From positions 1-64,000 of the forward strand of contig NZ_JAFFZO010000017.1 of the NCBI RefSeq assembly GCF_016924145.1: a DNA stretch of 64,000 bases, written 5' to 3'. Numbering within the stretch: position 1 is the first letter of the stretch; every line of letters begins with the position of its first letter. Shown here piece by piece: positions 44,836 through 53,662 of this stretch. Origin of the DNA: Amphritea pacifica. Its GTDB lineage: Bacteria; Pseudomonadota; Gammaproteobacteria; Pseudomonadales; Balneatricaceae. The position numbers were made by a program, and so were the translations under genes. Below the pieces are notes generated by a model, which did no database searches, had not been told where the DNA came from, and saw only the letters and a list, made by a program, of their open reading frames with translations.

Positions 44836-45909
44836 TTACTGCTGCCAGCGATAGCTATAAACAGCTTCAGCCCCAGTATGCACCCGCGACATCGCTGTCA
44901 TCCGCGGATTTAGACGAATCGCCTGCTCCAGGGCCTGAATTCCCCCCTGAATCTCAACCCGGAACAGCACCCGGTCAGCATCAACACCACTGACCCGCAC
45001 AGCATCAACCGGGGGTAGCTGGCGCAGATAATCCAGTAACTGCAGATAGTCTTCTATCTCCACTATATTAGCGACTTCAAGTTGCAATCCTGTTTCGACG
45101 TAGTTAAAACTGGATGCCCCCAGCGAGGCCAGCGCAAAATCAGCGGTCTCATTCATCACCTGGCTTATCTGTTCTGACAAAGAGCCCGACGGGCTGAACG
45201 AGCGGGCCTGACCATCTTTCAGCAACAACCATTCAGTTTGCCAAGCACCGCTTCCACCCTGCACCAGGCGCCCGATCAGCACACCATCGGGCTGATAACG
45301 CGCGGATGCATGTAACACCGGTTCGCGAAAGAAGCCCCAAAGATCACTGACATCAACGGCATTCTGATCATCCAGGTCTAGTAGTGGCACACTCACGGGC
45401 AAGCCTCTCAGATCAGCCTGCTGTCGCAACTCAGCATATATGGGACTCTCCTGTGACACAAAATCCCGGCCCGCTGCACCCCGCTGTTGTGCCAGCCACA
45501 CCAGAATCACCGGCCGGGCATGGCCGATCGCTTTCATAGCTGATTTGTTCAGTAACTGGTCGATCATCACCGGATCAAACTCAAGCAGCAACCGCTGTCC
45601 CAATACCTCACGACCATCACCAGCCGCTACCGGAGTCTGGGTCGCCTGATAACTGAACTGACTGAGCCAGGCTGCAGGCTGCTGCAATGCATTCACCACG
45701 GCAGGCTTGTTAACTACAGCACTGCGTCCGGAGACTTTAATCAGTACGGTTTTGAGGCCCGCTTGCAACTGCACGTCTGATGGCTGAGCGTGTTGTTCAG
45801 GCACCAGCATCTCAGCCGTATAAAGTCCATTTACCGTAGCTGCCTGAGCCAGCGTCGATAAGCCTGCAAAGACCCATACCAGGAGACAGTTACAAAAGTT
45901 GCGCATCAT
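44836..45909 (-). CDS. DUF2066 protein, exported
   Basis: A 357-aa protein with a signal peptide (about 1-22, ending in LAQAA). The mature part is of the DUF2066 type, found next to purM in pseudomonads and relatives; no function is known. ATG codons at 45909 and 45921 are both possible; the ribosome site GGGT suits neither ideally. The long frame to 46107 overlaps purM and is rejected. It is divergent from purM with about 175 bases between. Confidence 0.75.
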   Translation of the reverse strand: MMRNFCNCLLVWVFAGLSTLAQAATVNGLYTAEMLVPEQHAQPSDVQLQAGLKTVLIKVSGRSAVVNKPAVVNALQQPAAWLSQFSYQATQTPVAAGDGREVLGQRLLLEFDPVMIDQLLNKSAMKAIGHARPVILVWLAQQRGAAGRDFVSQESPIYAELRQQADLRGLPVSVPLLDLDDQNAVDVSDLWGFFREPVLHASARYQPDGVLIGRLVQGGSGAWQTEWLLLKDGQARSFSPSGSLSEQISQVMNETADFALASLGASSFNYVETGLQLEVANIVEIEDYLQLLDYLRQLPPVDAVRVSGVDADRVLFRVEIQGGIQALEQAIRLNPRMTAMSRVHTGAEAVYSYRWQQ

Positions 45910-46084
45910 GATCGTTTTCATACCCTGTTTTGCGGCCCGGACAACAATCCCGGGCGTCTGAAAAAAAGTGTCCTTTAAAACGGCATAAACTTTAACACAC
46001 AATAGCCGCCTCACCAGCAACCTGTTAGAATACGCGTCAAATTTTTTTCTATCAGTAATCAGCCCGAACAGGTTCATACACACT

Positions 46085-47143
46085 ATGTCTGCAACTGACA
46101 ATAACACTCCTATCAGCTACAAAGACGCTGGCGTCGATATCGATGCAGGTAACGCACTGGTTGACCGTATTAAAGGCGTTGCGAAACGCACCGCACGCCC
46201 CGAAGTGATGGGCGGCCTGGGTGGTTTCGGAGCCCTGTGTGAAATACCTGAGGGCTATAAGAAACCCGTACTGGTTTCCGGTACTGACGGCGTAGGCACC
46301 AAGTTGCGTCTGGCGATGGACCTGAACAAGCATGATACTATCGGTATCGATCTGGTCGCGATGTGCGTCAACGACCTGATCGTTGCCGGAGCCGAACCAC
46401 TGTTCTTCCTTGACTACTATGCGACAGGCAAACTGAACATCGATATTGCTGCAGATGTGGTAACCGGCATTGGCGCTGGCTGCGAACTGGCTGGCGCGGC
46501 CCTGGTGGGTGGTGAAACCGCCGAAATGCCGGGCATGTATGAAGGCGAAGATTATGACCTGGCAGGCTTCTGCGTTGGCGTAGTGGAAAAAGATGAGATC
46601 ATTGATGGCTCTAAAGTCAGTGTCGGTGACACGCTGATTGCACTGCCCTCTTCCGGCCCGCACTCAAATGGTTACTCTCTGATCCGCAAGATCATAGAGG
46701 TGCGTGAAGCTGACCTGAGCGGCACTGTCGATGGCAAGCCACTGACTGAGGCACTGCTGGAACCCACCCGCATCTATGTTAAGCCGGTACTGGAGCTGAT
46801 CAGAAAGAGCCAGGTGAATGCTCTGTCCCATATTACTGGCGGCGGTCTGCTGGAAAACATTCCGCGGGTTCTGCCACAAAGCGCTAAAGCCGTCATTGAT
46901 GTCAACAGCTGGCAGATGCCTGAGGTGTTCCGCTGGATTCAGACGCTGGGCAATGTCGATTCCCGTGAGATGTATCGCACCCTGAACTGCGGTATCGGTA
47001 TGGTGATCGTCGTCCCATCGAATACGGCTGACGCTGCGCTTGAGATTCTTACAGGCGCGGGAGAAGCGCCATTTATCATTGGTGAGATCGCTAACGCAAC
47101 TGAGGGTGAAGAGCAGGTCGAACTGCTGGGCCTGGAGGCCTGA
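46085..47143 (+). CDS. purM: Phosphoribosylaminoimidazole synthetase PurM
   Basis: A 352-aa AIR synthetase that closes the imidazole ring in purine synthesis (FGAM to AIR, ATP-dependent). The family signatures are seen in [36 protein letters not shown] and GGETAEMPG. The C-terminal [11 protein letters not shown] loop is intact. The length is normal. purN follows after two bases, as usual in gammaproteobacteria. Confidence 0.97.
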   Translation: MSATDNNTPISYKDAGVDIDAGNALVDRIKGVAKRTARPEVMGGLGGFGALCEIPEGYKKPVLVSGTDGVGTKLRLAMDLNKHDTIGIDLVAMCVNDLIVAGAEPLFFLDYYATGKLNIDIAADVVTGIGAGCELAGAALVGGETAEMPGMYEGEDYDLAGFCVGVVEKDEIIDGSKVSVGDTLIALPSSGPHSNGYSLIRKIIEVREADLSGTVDGKPLTEALLEPTRIYVKPVLELIRKSQVNALSHITGGGLLENIPRVLPQSAKAVIDVNSWQMPEVFRWIQTLGNVDSREMYRTLNCGIGMVIVVPSNTADAALEILTGAGEAPFIIGEIANATEGEEQVELLGLEA

Positions 47144-47145
47144 GA

Positions 47146-47799
47146 ATGGCAGAGAAAAGCATTGTTGTGCTGATCTCTGGCAGCGGTTCAAACCTGCAGG
47201 CGATCATCGATGCTATCGCATGCGGCCAGATTAATGGCCGCATCGCTGCGGTGCTCAGCAACAAAGAGGGGGTCTTCGGGCTTGAACGCGCCCGGCAAGC
47301 CGGCATACCTCAGATCGTTATCAACCATCGGCTGTTTGATAGCAGAGAAAGCTTCGACGCAGCGATGATGGAAGCGATTGATGCCCACCACCCCGATCTG
47401 ATCGTGCTGGCTGGCTTTATGCGCATCCTGACAGCGGACTTTGTACGTCATTATCAGGGGCGGATGCTGAATATCCATCCATCCCTGCTGCCCAAATACA
47501 AAGGGCTTCATACTCACCAGCGTGCGATAGAAGCTGGCGATTCACAACACGGCTGCACGGTTCATTTTGTCACTGAAGAGCTGGATGGCGGACCACCGGC
47601 AATTCAGGCACCGATCGACATTCAGACCAGCGATGATGCCGACAGCCTGCAACAACGGGTTCACAGTGCAGAACACCAGATCTATCCACTGGCGGTTGAA
47701 TGGTTCTGTGCTGATCGACTGGCGCTTACGGTTTCAGGAGCTGTTCAGCTCGATGGGGCTACTCTGGCACCTGAAGGATATCAATTCATTCAGGAGTAA
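47146..47799 (+). CDS. purN: Phosphoribosylglycinamide formyltransferase PurN
   Basis: A 217-aa GAR transformylase that moves a formyl group from 10-formyl-THF to GAR. The substrate loop LISGSGSNLQAI, the catalytic NIHPSLLPKYKG (Asn and His) and the HGCTVHFVTEELDGG segment are visible. Coupled to purM upstream with a gap of two bases, and followed by a DUF3108 gene after three bases, so one operon. Confidence 0.96.
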   Translation: MAEKSIVVLISGSGSNLQAIIDAIACGQINGRIAAVLSNKEGVFGLERARQAGIPQIVINHRLFDSRESFDAAMMEAIDAHHPDLIVLAGFMRILTADFVRHYQGRMLNIHPSLLPKYKGLHTHQRAIEAGDSQHGCTVHFVTEELDGGPPAIQAPIDIQTSDDADSLQQRVHSAEHQIYPLAVEWFCADRLALTVSGAVQLDGATLAPEGYQFIQE

Positions 47800-47802
47800 C
47801 TG

Positions 47803-48507
47803 ATGCGCATCGGCACACTATTTATCTCTGCACTTTTACTGGTTTCGGCAGCGCCTGGGCACGCCTCTGAACTATTCAAGCCCTTTCGGGCGGTTTATAA
47901 AGCACAATGGGATATGGGCATCTCCTTTGGCGGAAACGCGATCGGTGAACTGAAACGCAAGGGGGATAGCTGGGTCTCCTCGCTCACAGCTGAAGCCCTG
48001 ATTGCTGAAGTGCATGAGTTTTCTGAGTTCACCATTCAGGACCAGTCCGTCCAGCCACAGCATTATGAATATCACCGCAAAGTGATTGGTGGCAACAAGA
48101 ACGCGGTATTACAGTTCAACTGGAACACCGGCACCGTACTGAACGATGTATCGAAGAAGCCCTGGACCATGGATGTTGCACCAGGCACTCAGGACAATCT
48201 CAGCTATCAGATGCAGCTACGCCTGGACCTTGCTGCGGGCAAAGATGATCTGGTTTACAAAGTCGCCGACGGTGGAAAAATCAAAACCTACCCCTTTATC
48301 AAACTCGGTACCGAAACAGTAACCACGGCGATCGGCTCTTTTGAAGCGGTTAAAATCCAGCGCGACCGCGGCTCCGATAGTAAGCGTGAAACCTATATCT
48401 GGTTTGCTCCCGAACTCGACTATATCGTGATTAAACTGCAACAGGTCGAAAAAAGCGGCAAAGAGTACAGCCTGCTGATCGATAAACTGGAATTTATGGA
48501 CCCCTGA
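47803..48507 (+). CDS. DUF3108 protein, exported
   Basis: A 234-aa protein with a signal peptide (about 1-22, ending in GHASE) and a DUF3108 beta-rich domain (about 26-230). The pattern KPFRAVYKAQWDMG and ETYIWFAPELDYIVIKLQ are typical. The domain is found in periplasmic proteins of unknown function. It follows purN in the same operon, an arrangement conserved in related bacteria. A yfcL gene overlaps its last base. Confidence 0.82.
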   Translation: MRIGTLFISALLLVSAAPGHASELFKPFRAVYKAQWDMGISFGGNAIGELKRKGDSWVSSLTAEALIAEVHEFSEFTIQDQSVQPQHYEYHRKVIGGNKNAVLQFNWNTGTVLNDVSKKPWTMDVAPGTQDNLSYQMQLRLDLAAGKDDLVYKVADGGKIKTYPFIKLGTETVTTAIGSFEAVKIQRDRGSDSKRETYIWFAPELDYIVIKLQQVEKSGKEYSLLIDKLEFMDP

Positions 48508-48773
48508 TGAACGCATACCAACAACAGGCTGAATCGATTTACAACCGACTGATCGAAATGGAGCAAAGAGCTGAACCCAATCTGCTGTTTCTCTGTAGTT
48601 ATCTGCTGGGACATATCAGCCTGGTAAGCGCCGAACAGGGCGACACCGCAGACCAATTCAATCAACGGGTAGAAAACAGCCTGGAAGATGCTTTTAAAAT
48701 TGACAAACTCAGTACTGAGGATCTCCACGATATCCGCTCACTCTGGGCTCAGCTAAGCGAGACAGATGCATGA
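48507..48773 (+). CDS. YfcL family protein
   Basis: An 88-aa acidic, all-helical protein matching the YfcL family in size and layout (RLIEMEQRAEPNLLFLCSYLLGHI). The function is not established. The ATG overlaps the stop of the DUF3108 gene (ATGA), and the next gene overlaps its own stop by four bases, so the three are translationally coupled. Confidence 0.75.
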   Translation: MNAYQQQAESIYNRLIEMEQRAEPNLLFLCSYLLGHISLVSAEQGDTADQFNQRVENSLEDAFKIDKLSTEDLHDIRSLWAQLSETDA

Positions 48774-49165
48774 ATTTTGAAAAAGAGGGTATTGTTTCAG
48801 TCTGGTACTCAACGACTGACTACGCCAGCATTCCTGACAGCTATTTTGAAGAGGATGAACAGGGGCTGGATCAATGGGCCAGAAACTTCCAGATCAGCAG
48901 TTACAACCCTGAAAATATGGAAACCAACGGCTGCGAAACCGGCCTTCAGAGTGTTCGCAACATTATAGCGCCCTGCTCCTGGTCATACTCCTATGGAGAG
49001 GCGGTGATTAAAAAGATAGACAAACTCGGCAACCCGCAAATCAGCTGGCTGATACTGATGTTCGATTTTGAATATCGCGCGAAGAAAACCCATATCTTCA
49101 ATGATGAATATGTCCATTTCGCCGGCTGTTTTCCATACGATATGGACGCCGACAATTTAGAATAA
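48770..49165 (+). CDS. Imm22-like orphan immunity protein
   Basis: A 131-aa acidic protein. The pattern IVSVWYSTTDY, then FEEDEQGLDQWARNF and the late YGEAVIKKIDKLGN and FDFEYRAKK resembles the immunity protein 22 (Imm22) group, which counters toxins of polymorphic systems. No toxin gene or effector lies nearby, so it would be an orphan. It overlaps yfcL by four bases (ATGA) and so is read with the housekeeping operon. The family call is moderate. Confidence 0.5.
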   Translation: MNFEKEGIVSVWYSTTDYASIPDSYFEEDEQGLDQWARNFQISSYNPENMETNGCETGLQSVRNIIAPCSWSYSYGEAVIKKIDKLGNPQISWLILMFDFEYRAKKTHIFNDEYVHFAGCFPYDMDADNLE

Positions 49166-49192
49166 GTCAGGAATCCACGCAAAGAGGGACCG

Positions 49193-49639
49193 ATGGTCAG
49201 GCGATATATCTATTCCACCGATGAGTACAATGTCCGCAACTACAGCAGTCTGTTTCTCGGGGGGGCTGGCGTTCGTATTACTCTATAGCCTGATCGCCCT
49301 GCTTTCATTTCCCCCGCTCTGGTTTGAACAGCTCCATCCCAGGCTAATATTCTCAGCTACGCAAACGCCTGCTGGGCACTGCAGATGAGTGCCAGTACCA
49401 TCGGCTTCGGTGACTTCTACCCGGTCAGCCAGGGCGGCAGAATTATCGTTGCTCTGATGTTCTATATCGGTGTCAGGATCGTCGGATTTATTGGCGCGCA
49501 GATCGACAGCAAAATGCTGCGCTGACAAAATGAGGAAATCATAAAGCACAACAAAGAGTTAGAGCATAAACTTGATCTTCTGATTAAACAGCTGAAATCC
49601 TGCACATTACAACAGACTCGCCAGCAACAGGGGCTGTAA
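49193..49639 (+). pseudogene. Broken two-helix K+ channel gene
   Basis: A decayed K+ channel of the Ion_trans_2 type. AAAGAGGGACCG precedes ATG at 49193. A run of seven G near 49259 shifts the frame: the next segment LAFVLLYSLIALLSFPPLW is helix 1. A second shift near 49345 leads to the pore stretch CWALQMSASTIGFGDFYP with the TxGxGD-type filter, then helix 2 (IIVALMFYIGVRIVGFIGA). A TGA then interrupts a charged coiled tail that ends at 49639. At least two frameshifts and one stop mean it cannot make a channel. Confidence 0.75.
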
Positions 49640-49692
49640 AACCGCTTACAACTGCATAGAAGTTAGCAATCGACAGGCGAGCGAATACAGGG

Positions 49693-49998
49693 TTACCAAC
49701 GAAACCTGGCCAGACTGATCCGGCCATTCAGCACCGCTACCCCCTCTTCCTGCAGCCGTTTAACCTGCCTGAGGTATCCTTCACTTCCAGCTGGAAATGA
49801 GATCTGACCTTTGGCATTGATCACCCGATACCAGGGCAGTCGCGTATCGCGAGGCAACTGACTCAGACAGCGGCCAACCAACCGGGCTGAACCGGATACA
49901 CCCGCCAGCTCTGCCACCTGACCATAGGTAGCGACCTTACCCGAAGGGATGGCCGCCACAACCTGCCATATCATCTCATAGGCCGGATTCTGCACCAC
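49693..49998 (-). CDS. MGMT/ATL family protein
   Basis: A 101-aa alkyltransferase-like protein. The winged-helix DNA-binding fold is seen in IPSGKVATYGQVAELAGVSGSARLVGRCL. The active-site Cys of true methyltransferases (PCHR) is replaced: the sequence reads LPWYRVINAKG, as in ATL proteins, which bind O6-alkylguanine and flag it for nucleotide excision repair. So it is a binding protein, not a transferase. Isolated, with no other repair gene beside it. Confidence 0.83.
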   Translation of the reverse strand: MVQNPAYEMIWQVVAAIPSGKVATYGQVAELAGVSGSARLVGRCLSQLPRDTRLPWYRVINAKGQISFPAGSEGYLRQVKRLQEEGVAVLNGRISLARFRW

Positions 49999-50407
49999 AG
50001 AAGAAACCTCTTAGTAAAAACACTATTATCACTATACTGGATCGCGATATTGGCGAAAACCCCACCTCGGCCTGGCTGCAGTCAGCTTATCATCAGGCCC
50101 CAATAGGGCAGTTTGTTCACCAAGAGAGATACTATAACCCCAACAGAAAGGGGCCTGGAAAACCAGGCCCCTTGGGTGAGCGAAGGGTAACACGATGAAC
50201 GGCTGCTATAAAAAGGGGAACATTACAACAGCCTTTTCGCCCGTAGTTACAGATCAGTACTTTGTGCCGCAACTGCCTGGAAACAGCAGCTACCGGCAGC
50301 AGATCATTTCAGAGAATAGCCAGAAGGGGAAATGGGCCTCAAAACTCTGATACACTGATCTAAAACGTACTTTTAGTATAGTCGAAACTAAAAAGTGTAA
50401 AGCCAAT
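49999..50407. other. Intergenic stretch with strong hairpin and small ORF
   Basis: The spacer holds a nine-pair hairpin (GGGGCCTGG-AAAA-CCAGGCCCC, about 50149-50173) without a T run. The 51-aa ORF given separately follows. Near 50370-50400 the sequence is AT-rich and probably holds the promoter of the DUF3047 gene. Confidence 0.45.
50195..50350 (+). CDS. Possible 51-aa small protein
   Basis: A 51-aa frame starting MNGCYKKGNITTAF with GAAGGG 8 bases upstream and a strong hairpin just before. It has a middle segment rich in Ser, Tyr and Gln and no membrane helix. No similarity is recognised. It could be a leader peptide, a small protein, or chance. The frame ends about 57 bases before the DUF3047 gene. 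Confidence 0.25.
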   Translation: MNGCYKKGNITTAFSPVVTDQYFVPQLPGNSSYRQQIISENSQKGKWASKL

Positions 50408-51088
50408 ATGTATAATATTTATCCAGCAGTTCTCACAATCACGCTGATATCAGCACTGACCACCCCGTCCACCTGGTCCACACCGGCACAGCTTCCCCGG
50501 TTTGATTCACAGGGTATGACTCAGTGGCAAAAAGAGAGTTTTGCCGGAGAAACACGCTACAATCTGATGACTGAAGCGGATAATCAGATACTGGAAGCAC
50601 GCTCAGATAGCTCTGCATCCGGGCTTTACTATAAAAAAGATATCTCTATCGACTCAACAACATACCTTAACTGGCGCTGGAAAATCAGCAAAACCTTACC
50701 AACAGCCGCAGAAACCACGAAGGCGGGGGATGACTTTCCCGTACGGGTGTATATCGTCGTATCAGACGGCCCCTTTTTCTGGCAAAAACGAACCCTCGTT
50801 TATGTATGGTCCAATAATCAGCCGGTAGACAGCCGCTGGCTTAACCCGTTTACCGATCGGGCAACAATGTGGGCCCTTAACAGCGGCAACAACCAGACTG
50901 GTCAGTGGGTACAGCACAGTCGCAACCTTCAGCAGGATCTTAACACCGCGTTCAATAAAACCTATACGCAGATTCAGGCAATCGCCATCATGACAGACAG
51001 CGACAATAGCGGCACACGCTTTTTAAGCTGGTATGATGATCTGAGCTTATCCGACACCCCATTAGCACCTGACTCTGAGTCGCGATAA
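50408..51088 (+). CDS. DUF3047 protein, exported
   Basis: A 226-aa protein with a signal peptide (about 1-25) and a DUF3047 beta-sandwich-like domain. Family marks are the TTYLNWRWKISKTLP stretch, DDFPVRVYIVVSDG and the C-terminal AIAIMTDSDNSGTRFLSWYDDL. Function is unknown; a role at the cell envelope is likely. It stands alone ahead of the DEAD-box helicase gene. Confidence 0.8.
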   Translation: MYNIYPAVLTITLISALTTPSTWSTPAQLPRFDSQGMTQWQKESFAGETRYNLMTEADNQILEARSDSSASGLYYKKDISIDSTTYLNWRWKISKTLPTAAETTKAGDDFPVRVYIVVSDGPFFWQKRTLVYVWSNNQPVDSRWLNPFTDRATMWALNSGNNQTGQWVQHSRNLQQDLNTAFNKTYTQIQAIAIMTDSDNSGTRFLSWYDDLSLSDTPLAPDSESR

Positions 51089-51165
51089 TAAAATACGGGC
51101 TTTTATTCGACAATAGGCGTATAATTTCGCGTTTTACAATTCCATTCCTTCCGGTACCTTCAAAT

Positions 51166-52929
51166 ATGTCAGACACACAAGTCGCATTCAGCGACCTTGA
51201 TCTCCCCTCTTCCGTTCTTAAATCCATAACAGAGCTTGGCTATGAAACACCGTCTCCCATCCAGGCCGCCTGTATTCCGTTACTACTGAACGGAGATGAT
51301 GTCCTGGGGATGGCACAAACAGGTACCGGTAAAACTGCGGCTTTTGCCCTGCCCCTGCTGAGTCGTATCGACCTGAAACTTAATAAACCTCAGGTTCTGG
51401 TGCTTGCACCTACTCGCGAACTGGCAGTTCAGGTGGCTGAAGCCTTTCAGGCTTACGCGCGTCACATTCCTGGTTTTCATGTTTTACCCATCTATGGTGG
51501 CCAGAGCTACACTCTGCAACTGAAACAGTTACGTCGCGGCCCGCACGTTGTCGTTGGTACACCTGGCCGGGTAATGGATCACCTGGATCGCGGCACACTG
51601 ATTCTTGATGAACTGAAAGCGATGGTGCTGGACGAGGCAGACGAAATGCTACGCATGGGCTTTATCGATGATGTTGAAACCATCATGGCTAAAACCCCTG
51701 CGGCACGACAAACCGCGCTGTTCTCTGCAACTATGCCGGAGCAGATCCGCCGCATTACCAAGCGTTACATGCGCGAGCCGAAAGAGATCAAGATCGCCTC
51801 CAAAACCACCACCATGGAAAATATCGATCAGCGCTGCTGGATCGTTTCGGGTGTAAACAAGCTGGATGCACTGGTCCGGATTCTGGAAACTGAAGACTGC
51901 GGCGGCATTATCATCTTTGCCCGCACCAAAACAGCCACCACTGAGATCGCTGAAAAACTTGAGGCCCGGGGCTATGCGGCGGCACCACTTAACGGCGATA
52001 TGAACCAGCAACTGCGTGAACGCACCGTGCAGCGACTCAAGGATGCCAAGCTGGACATTCTGGTTGCAACAGACGTTGCCGCCCGCGGACTGGATGTAGA
52101 GCGTGTCGGTATGGTTATCAACTACGATATCCCTTACGACACCGAAGCCTATGTCCACCGTATCGGTCGTACCGGTCGCGCCGGTCGTGATGGTAAAGCG
52201 ATTCTGTTTGTCGCCCCCCGTGAACGACGTCTGCTGAAACAGATCGAACAGGCGACCCGTCAGCCAATAAGACAGATGGATCTGCCCTCCCGCGATATGG
52301 TGCAGAATAAACGTCTGGAGTCGTTCCGTGAACAGGTTGCCAGCATCTTCAATGATGAGGATATGTCAACTTACCGGGAGCTGGTTGATCAACTGGCCTC
52401 TGATACTGAACTGGAAACACTGGATCTGGCCTCTGCCCTGCTTTACATGGCACAGAAAGATAAGCCACTGATACTTCCTCCAGAACCTGAACCACGTCCA
52501 CGTCGTGAGCGGGATAATGATCGCGACAGCCGTGATGGCGAACGGGGCGCGAAGCGCGAACGGATCAACTATGCTGATCTGGATGTCTATCGCCTTGAAG
52601 TAGGACGTAATGATGGTGTTCAGGTGAAAAACATCGTTGGAGCAATTGCCAATGAGGCTGATATCAATAGCCGTCATATTGGCGATATCCGTCTGTTTGA
52701 TGACCACAGCACCGTTCAGCTACCCAAAGGGATGCCACCTGAGGTTCTGCAGCAACTGAAAGGGGTATTTATCTGTCGTAAAAAGATCGATATCAGCCTG
52801 ATGGAAGGTGAAATTGCCCGTCCAGCCCCCCGTAAACCCCGGGGCGACTTTAAAGGCAAAGGGCGTAACGACCGCGGCGGCAATGACCGTGGTGCGCCGC
52901 GAAAGCCCCGCCCACGTCGCGACGCTTAA
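51166..52929 (+). CDS. deaD: DEAD-box RNA helicase DeaD (CsdA)
   Basis: A 587-aa ATP-dependent RNA helicase acting in ribosome assembly and mRNA decay, cold-shock type. All motifs are present: Q motif GYETPSPIQ, Walker A AQTGTGKT, DEAD box LDEADEML, SAT in LFSATMP, and HRIGRTGRAGR. A DbpA-type RNA-binding domain follows (about 465-540, DVYRLEVGRNDGVQ) and the tail is basic and Gly/Arg-rich. Not the iron-sulfur CsdA of this window. The ribosome site is weak. A terminator lies 20 bases after the stop. Confidence 0.93.
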   Translation: MSDTQVAFSDLDLPSSVLKSITELGYETPSPIQAACIPLLLNGDDVLGMAQTGTGKTAAFALPLLSRIDLKLNKPQVLVLAPTRELAVQVAEAFQAYARHIPGFHVLPIYGGQSYTLQLKQLRRGPHVVVGTPGRVMDHLDRGTLILDELKAMVLDEADEMLRMGFIDDVETIMAKTPAARQTALFSATMPEQIRRITKRYMREPKEIKIASKTTTMENIDQRCWIVSGVNKLDALVRILETEDCGGIIIFARTKTATTEIAEKLEARGYAAAPLNGDMNQQLRERTVQRLKDAKLDILVATDVAARGLDVERVGMVINYDIPYDTEAYVHRIGRTGRAGRDGKAILFVAPRERRLLKQIEQATRQPIRQMDLPSRDMVQNKRLESFREQVASIFNDEDMSTYRELVDQLASDTELETLDLASALLYMAQKDKPLILPPEPEPRPRRERDNDRDSRDGERGAKRERINYADLDVYRLEVGRNDGVQVKNIVGAIANEADINSRHIGDIRLFDDHSTVQLPKGMPPEVLQQLKGVFICRKKIDISLMEGEIARPAPRKPRGDFKGKGRNDRGGNDRGAPRKPRPRRDA

Positions 52930-52949
52930 GAACATATCAATCTGATCAA

Positions 52950-52977
52950 GAGAGCCCTGGGGCTCTCTTTTTTTGTC
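52950..52977 (+). terminator. Terminator after deaD
   Basis: GAGAGCC and GGCTCTC arms around CTGG are followed by seven T. Confidence 0.88.
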
Positions 52978-53166
52978 CTGAATATGGCGCGGAACTCACC
53001 CTTTGATTGGCACTCCGGCAATATTGGCTGAGAAACGACTCCACTGGATAATCCTGCATATGATCACTATTCTATGCAAACACAATAGATCTGCCCCATC
53101 AGAGATCTGATCCTGCTCAACGGGACGTATAGCGACAAAGATAACTGCATCGGAAGGAAAGACGTT

Positions 53167-53559
53167 ATGAAAAAAACAATCGCTTTAGTAGCAGCCCTTG
53201 CTTTTCCAGCGCCCCCTGCTGCCTTTGCTGAGCATCATGCCTATGATGCGATCAGCCCTGACTATATTGCTGGCTTCCTGGCAGGCGCAGACCTCACTGA
53301 TGGTGCCATCATTGACAATATAAGTTCAGGAAATGAAAGTGAGTTTATCTTACGGGCTTACAGAACCCGCCTTGGCAAAGAGCATCCCGCCGAGCAGTCT
53401 ACCTATCTGGCAGGATTCTGCCTTCCGGAAGGCGCCACGCACGATTCACTGATCAGCAGCATCCTCGATACACTCAGCAAAACTCCGCGCCCGGACAACA
53501 CTCAGCGCGACATATTTCTTTATAACATAATCAAATCACTCTACCCCTGTCAGGATTAA
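53167..53559 (+). CDS. Small exported protein, Rap1a/Tai-like
   Basis: A 130-aa exported protein with a signal peptide (about 1-21, ending in AFAEH). The mature part has YIAGFLAGADLTDG, then FCLPEGATHDSLISSIL and a late LYPC, a pattern that resembles the Rap1a/Tai immunity family (periplasmic immunity to peptidoglycan amidase effectors). No effector gene lies nearby. Other readings are open, so confidence in the family is modest. GGAAGGAAAGACGTT supports the start. Confidence 0.5.
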   Translation: MKKTIALVAALAFPAPPAAFAEHHAYDAISPDYIAGFLAGADLTDGAIIDNISSGNESEFILRAYRTRLGKEHPAEQSTYLAGFCLPEGATHDSLISSILDTLSKTPRPDNTQRDIFLYNIIKSLYPCQD

Positions 53560-53662
53560 CCCTGCACCGAAGAAAAGTTAAAACAACACATGCATAAGGC
53601 TATGATTTAGTTACAATGCAGCAGCGATATTAACAGTATCTATCTGTAGCTTGGAGAGATTG

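Noticed and set aside
50149-50173. GGGGCCTGG hairpin as a Rho-independent terminator
   Set aside because: There is no T run after it on either strand, so a terminator call is not supported.
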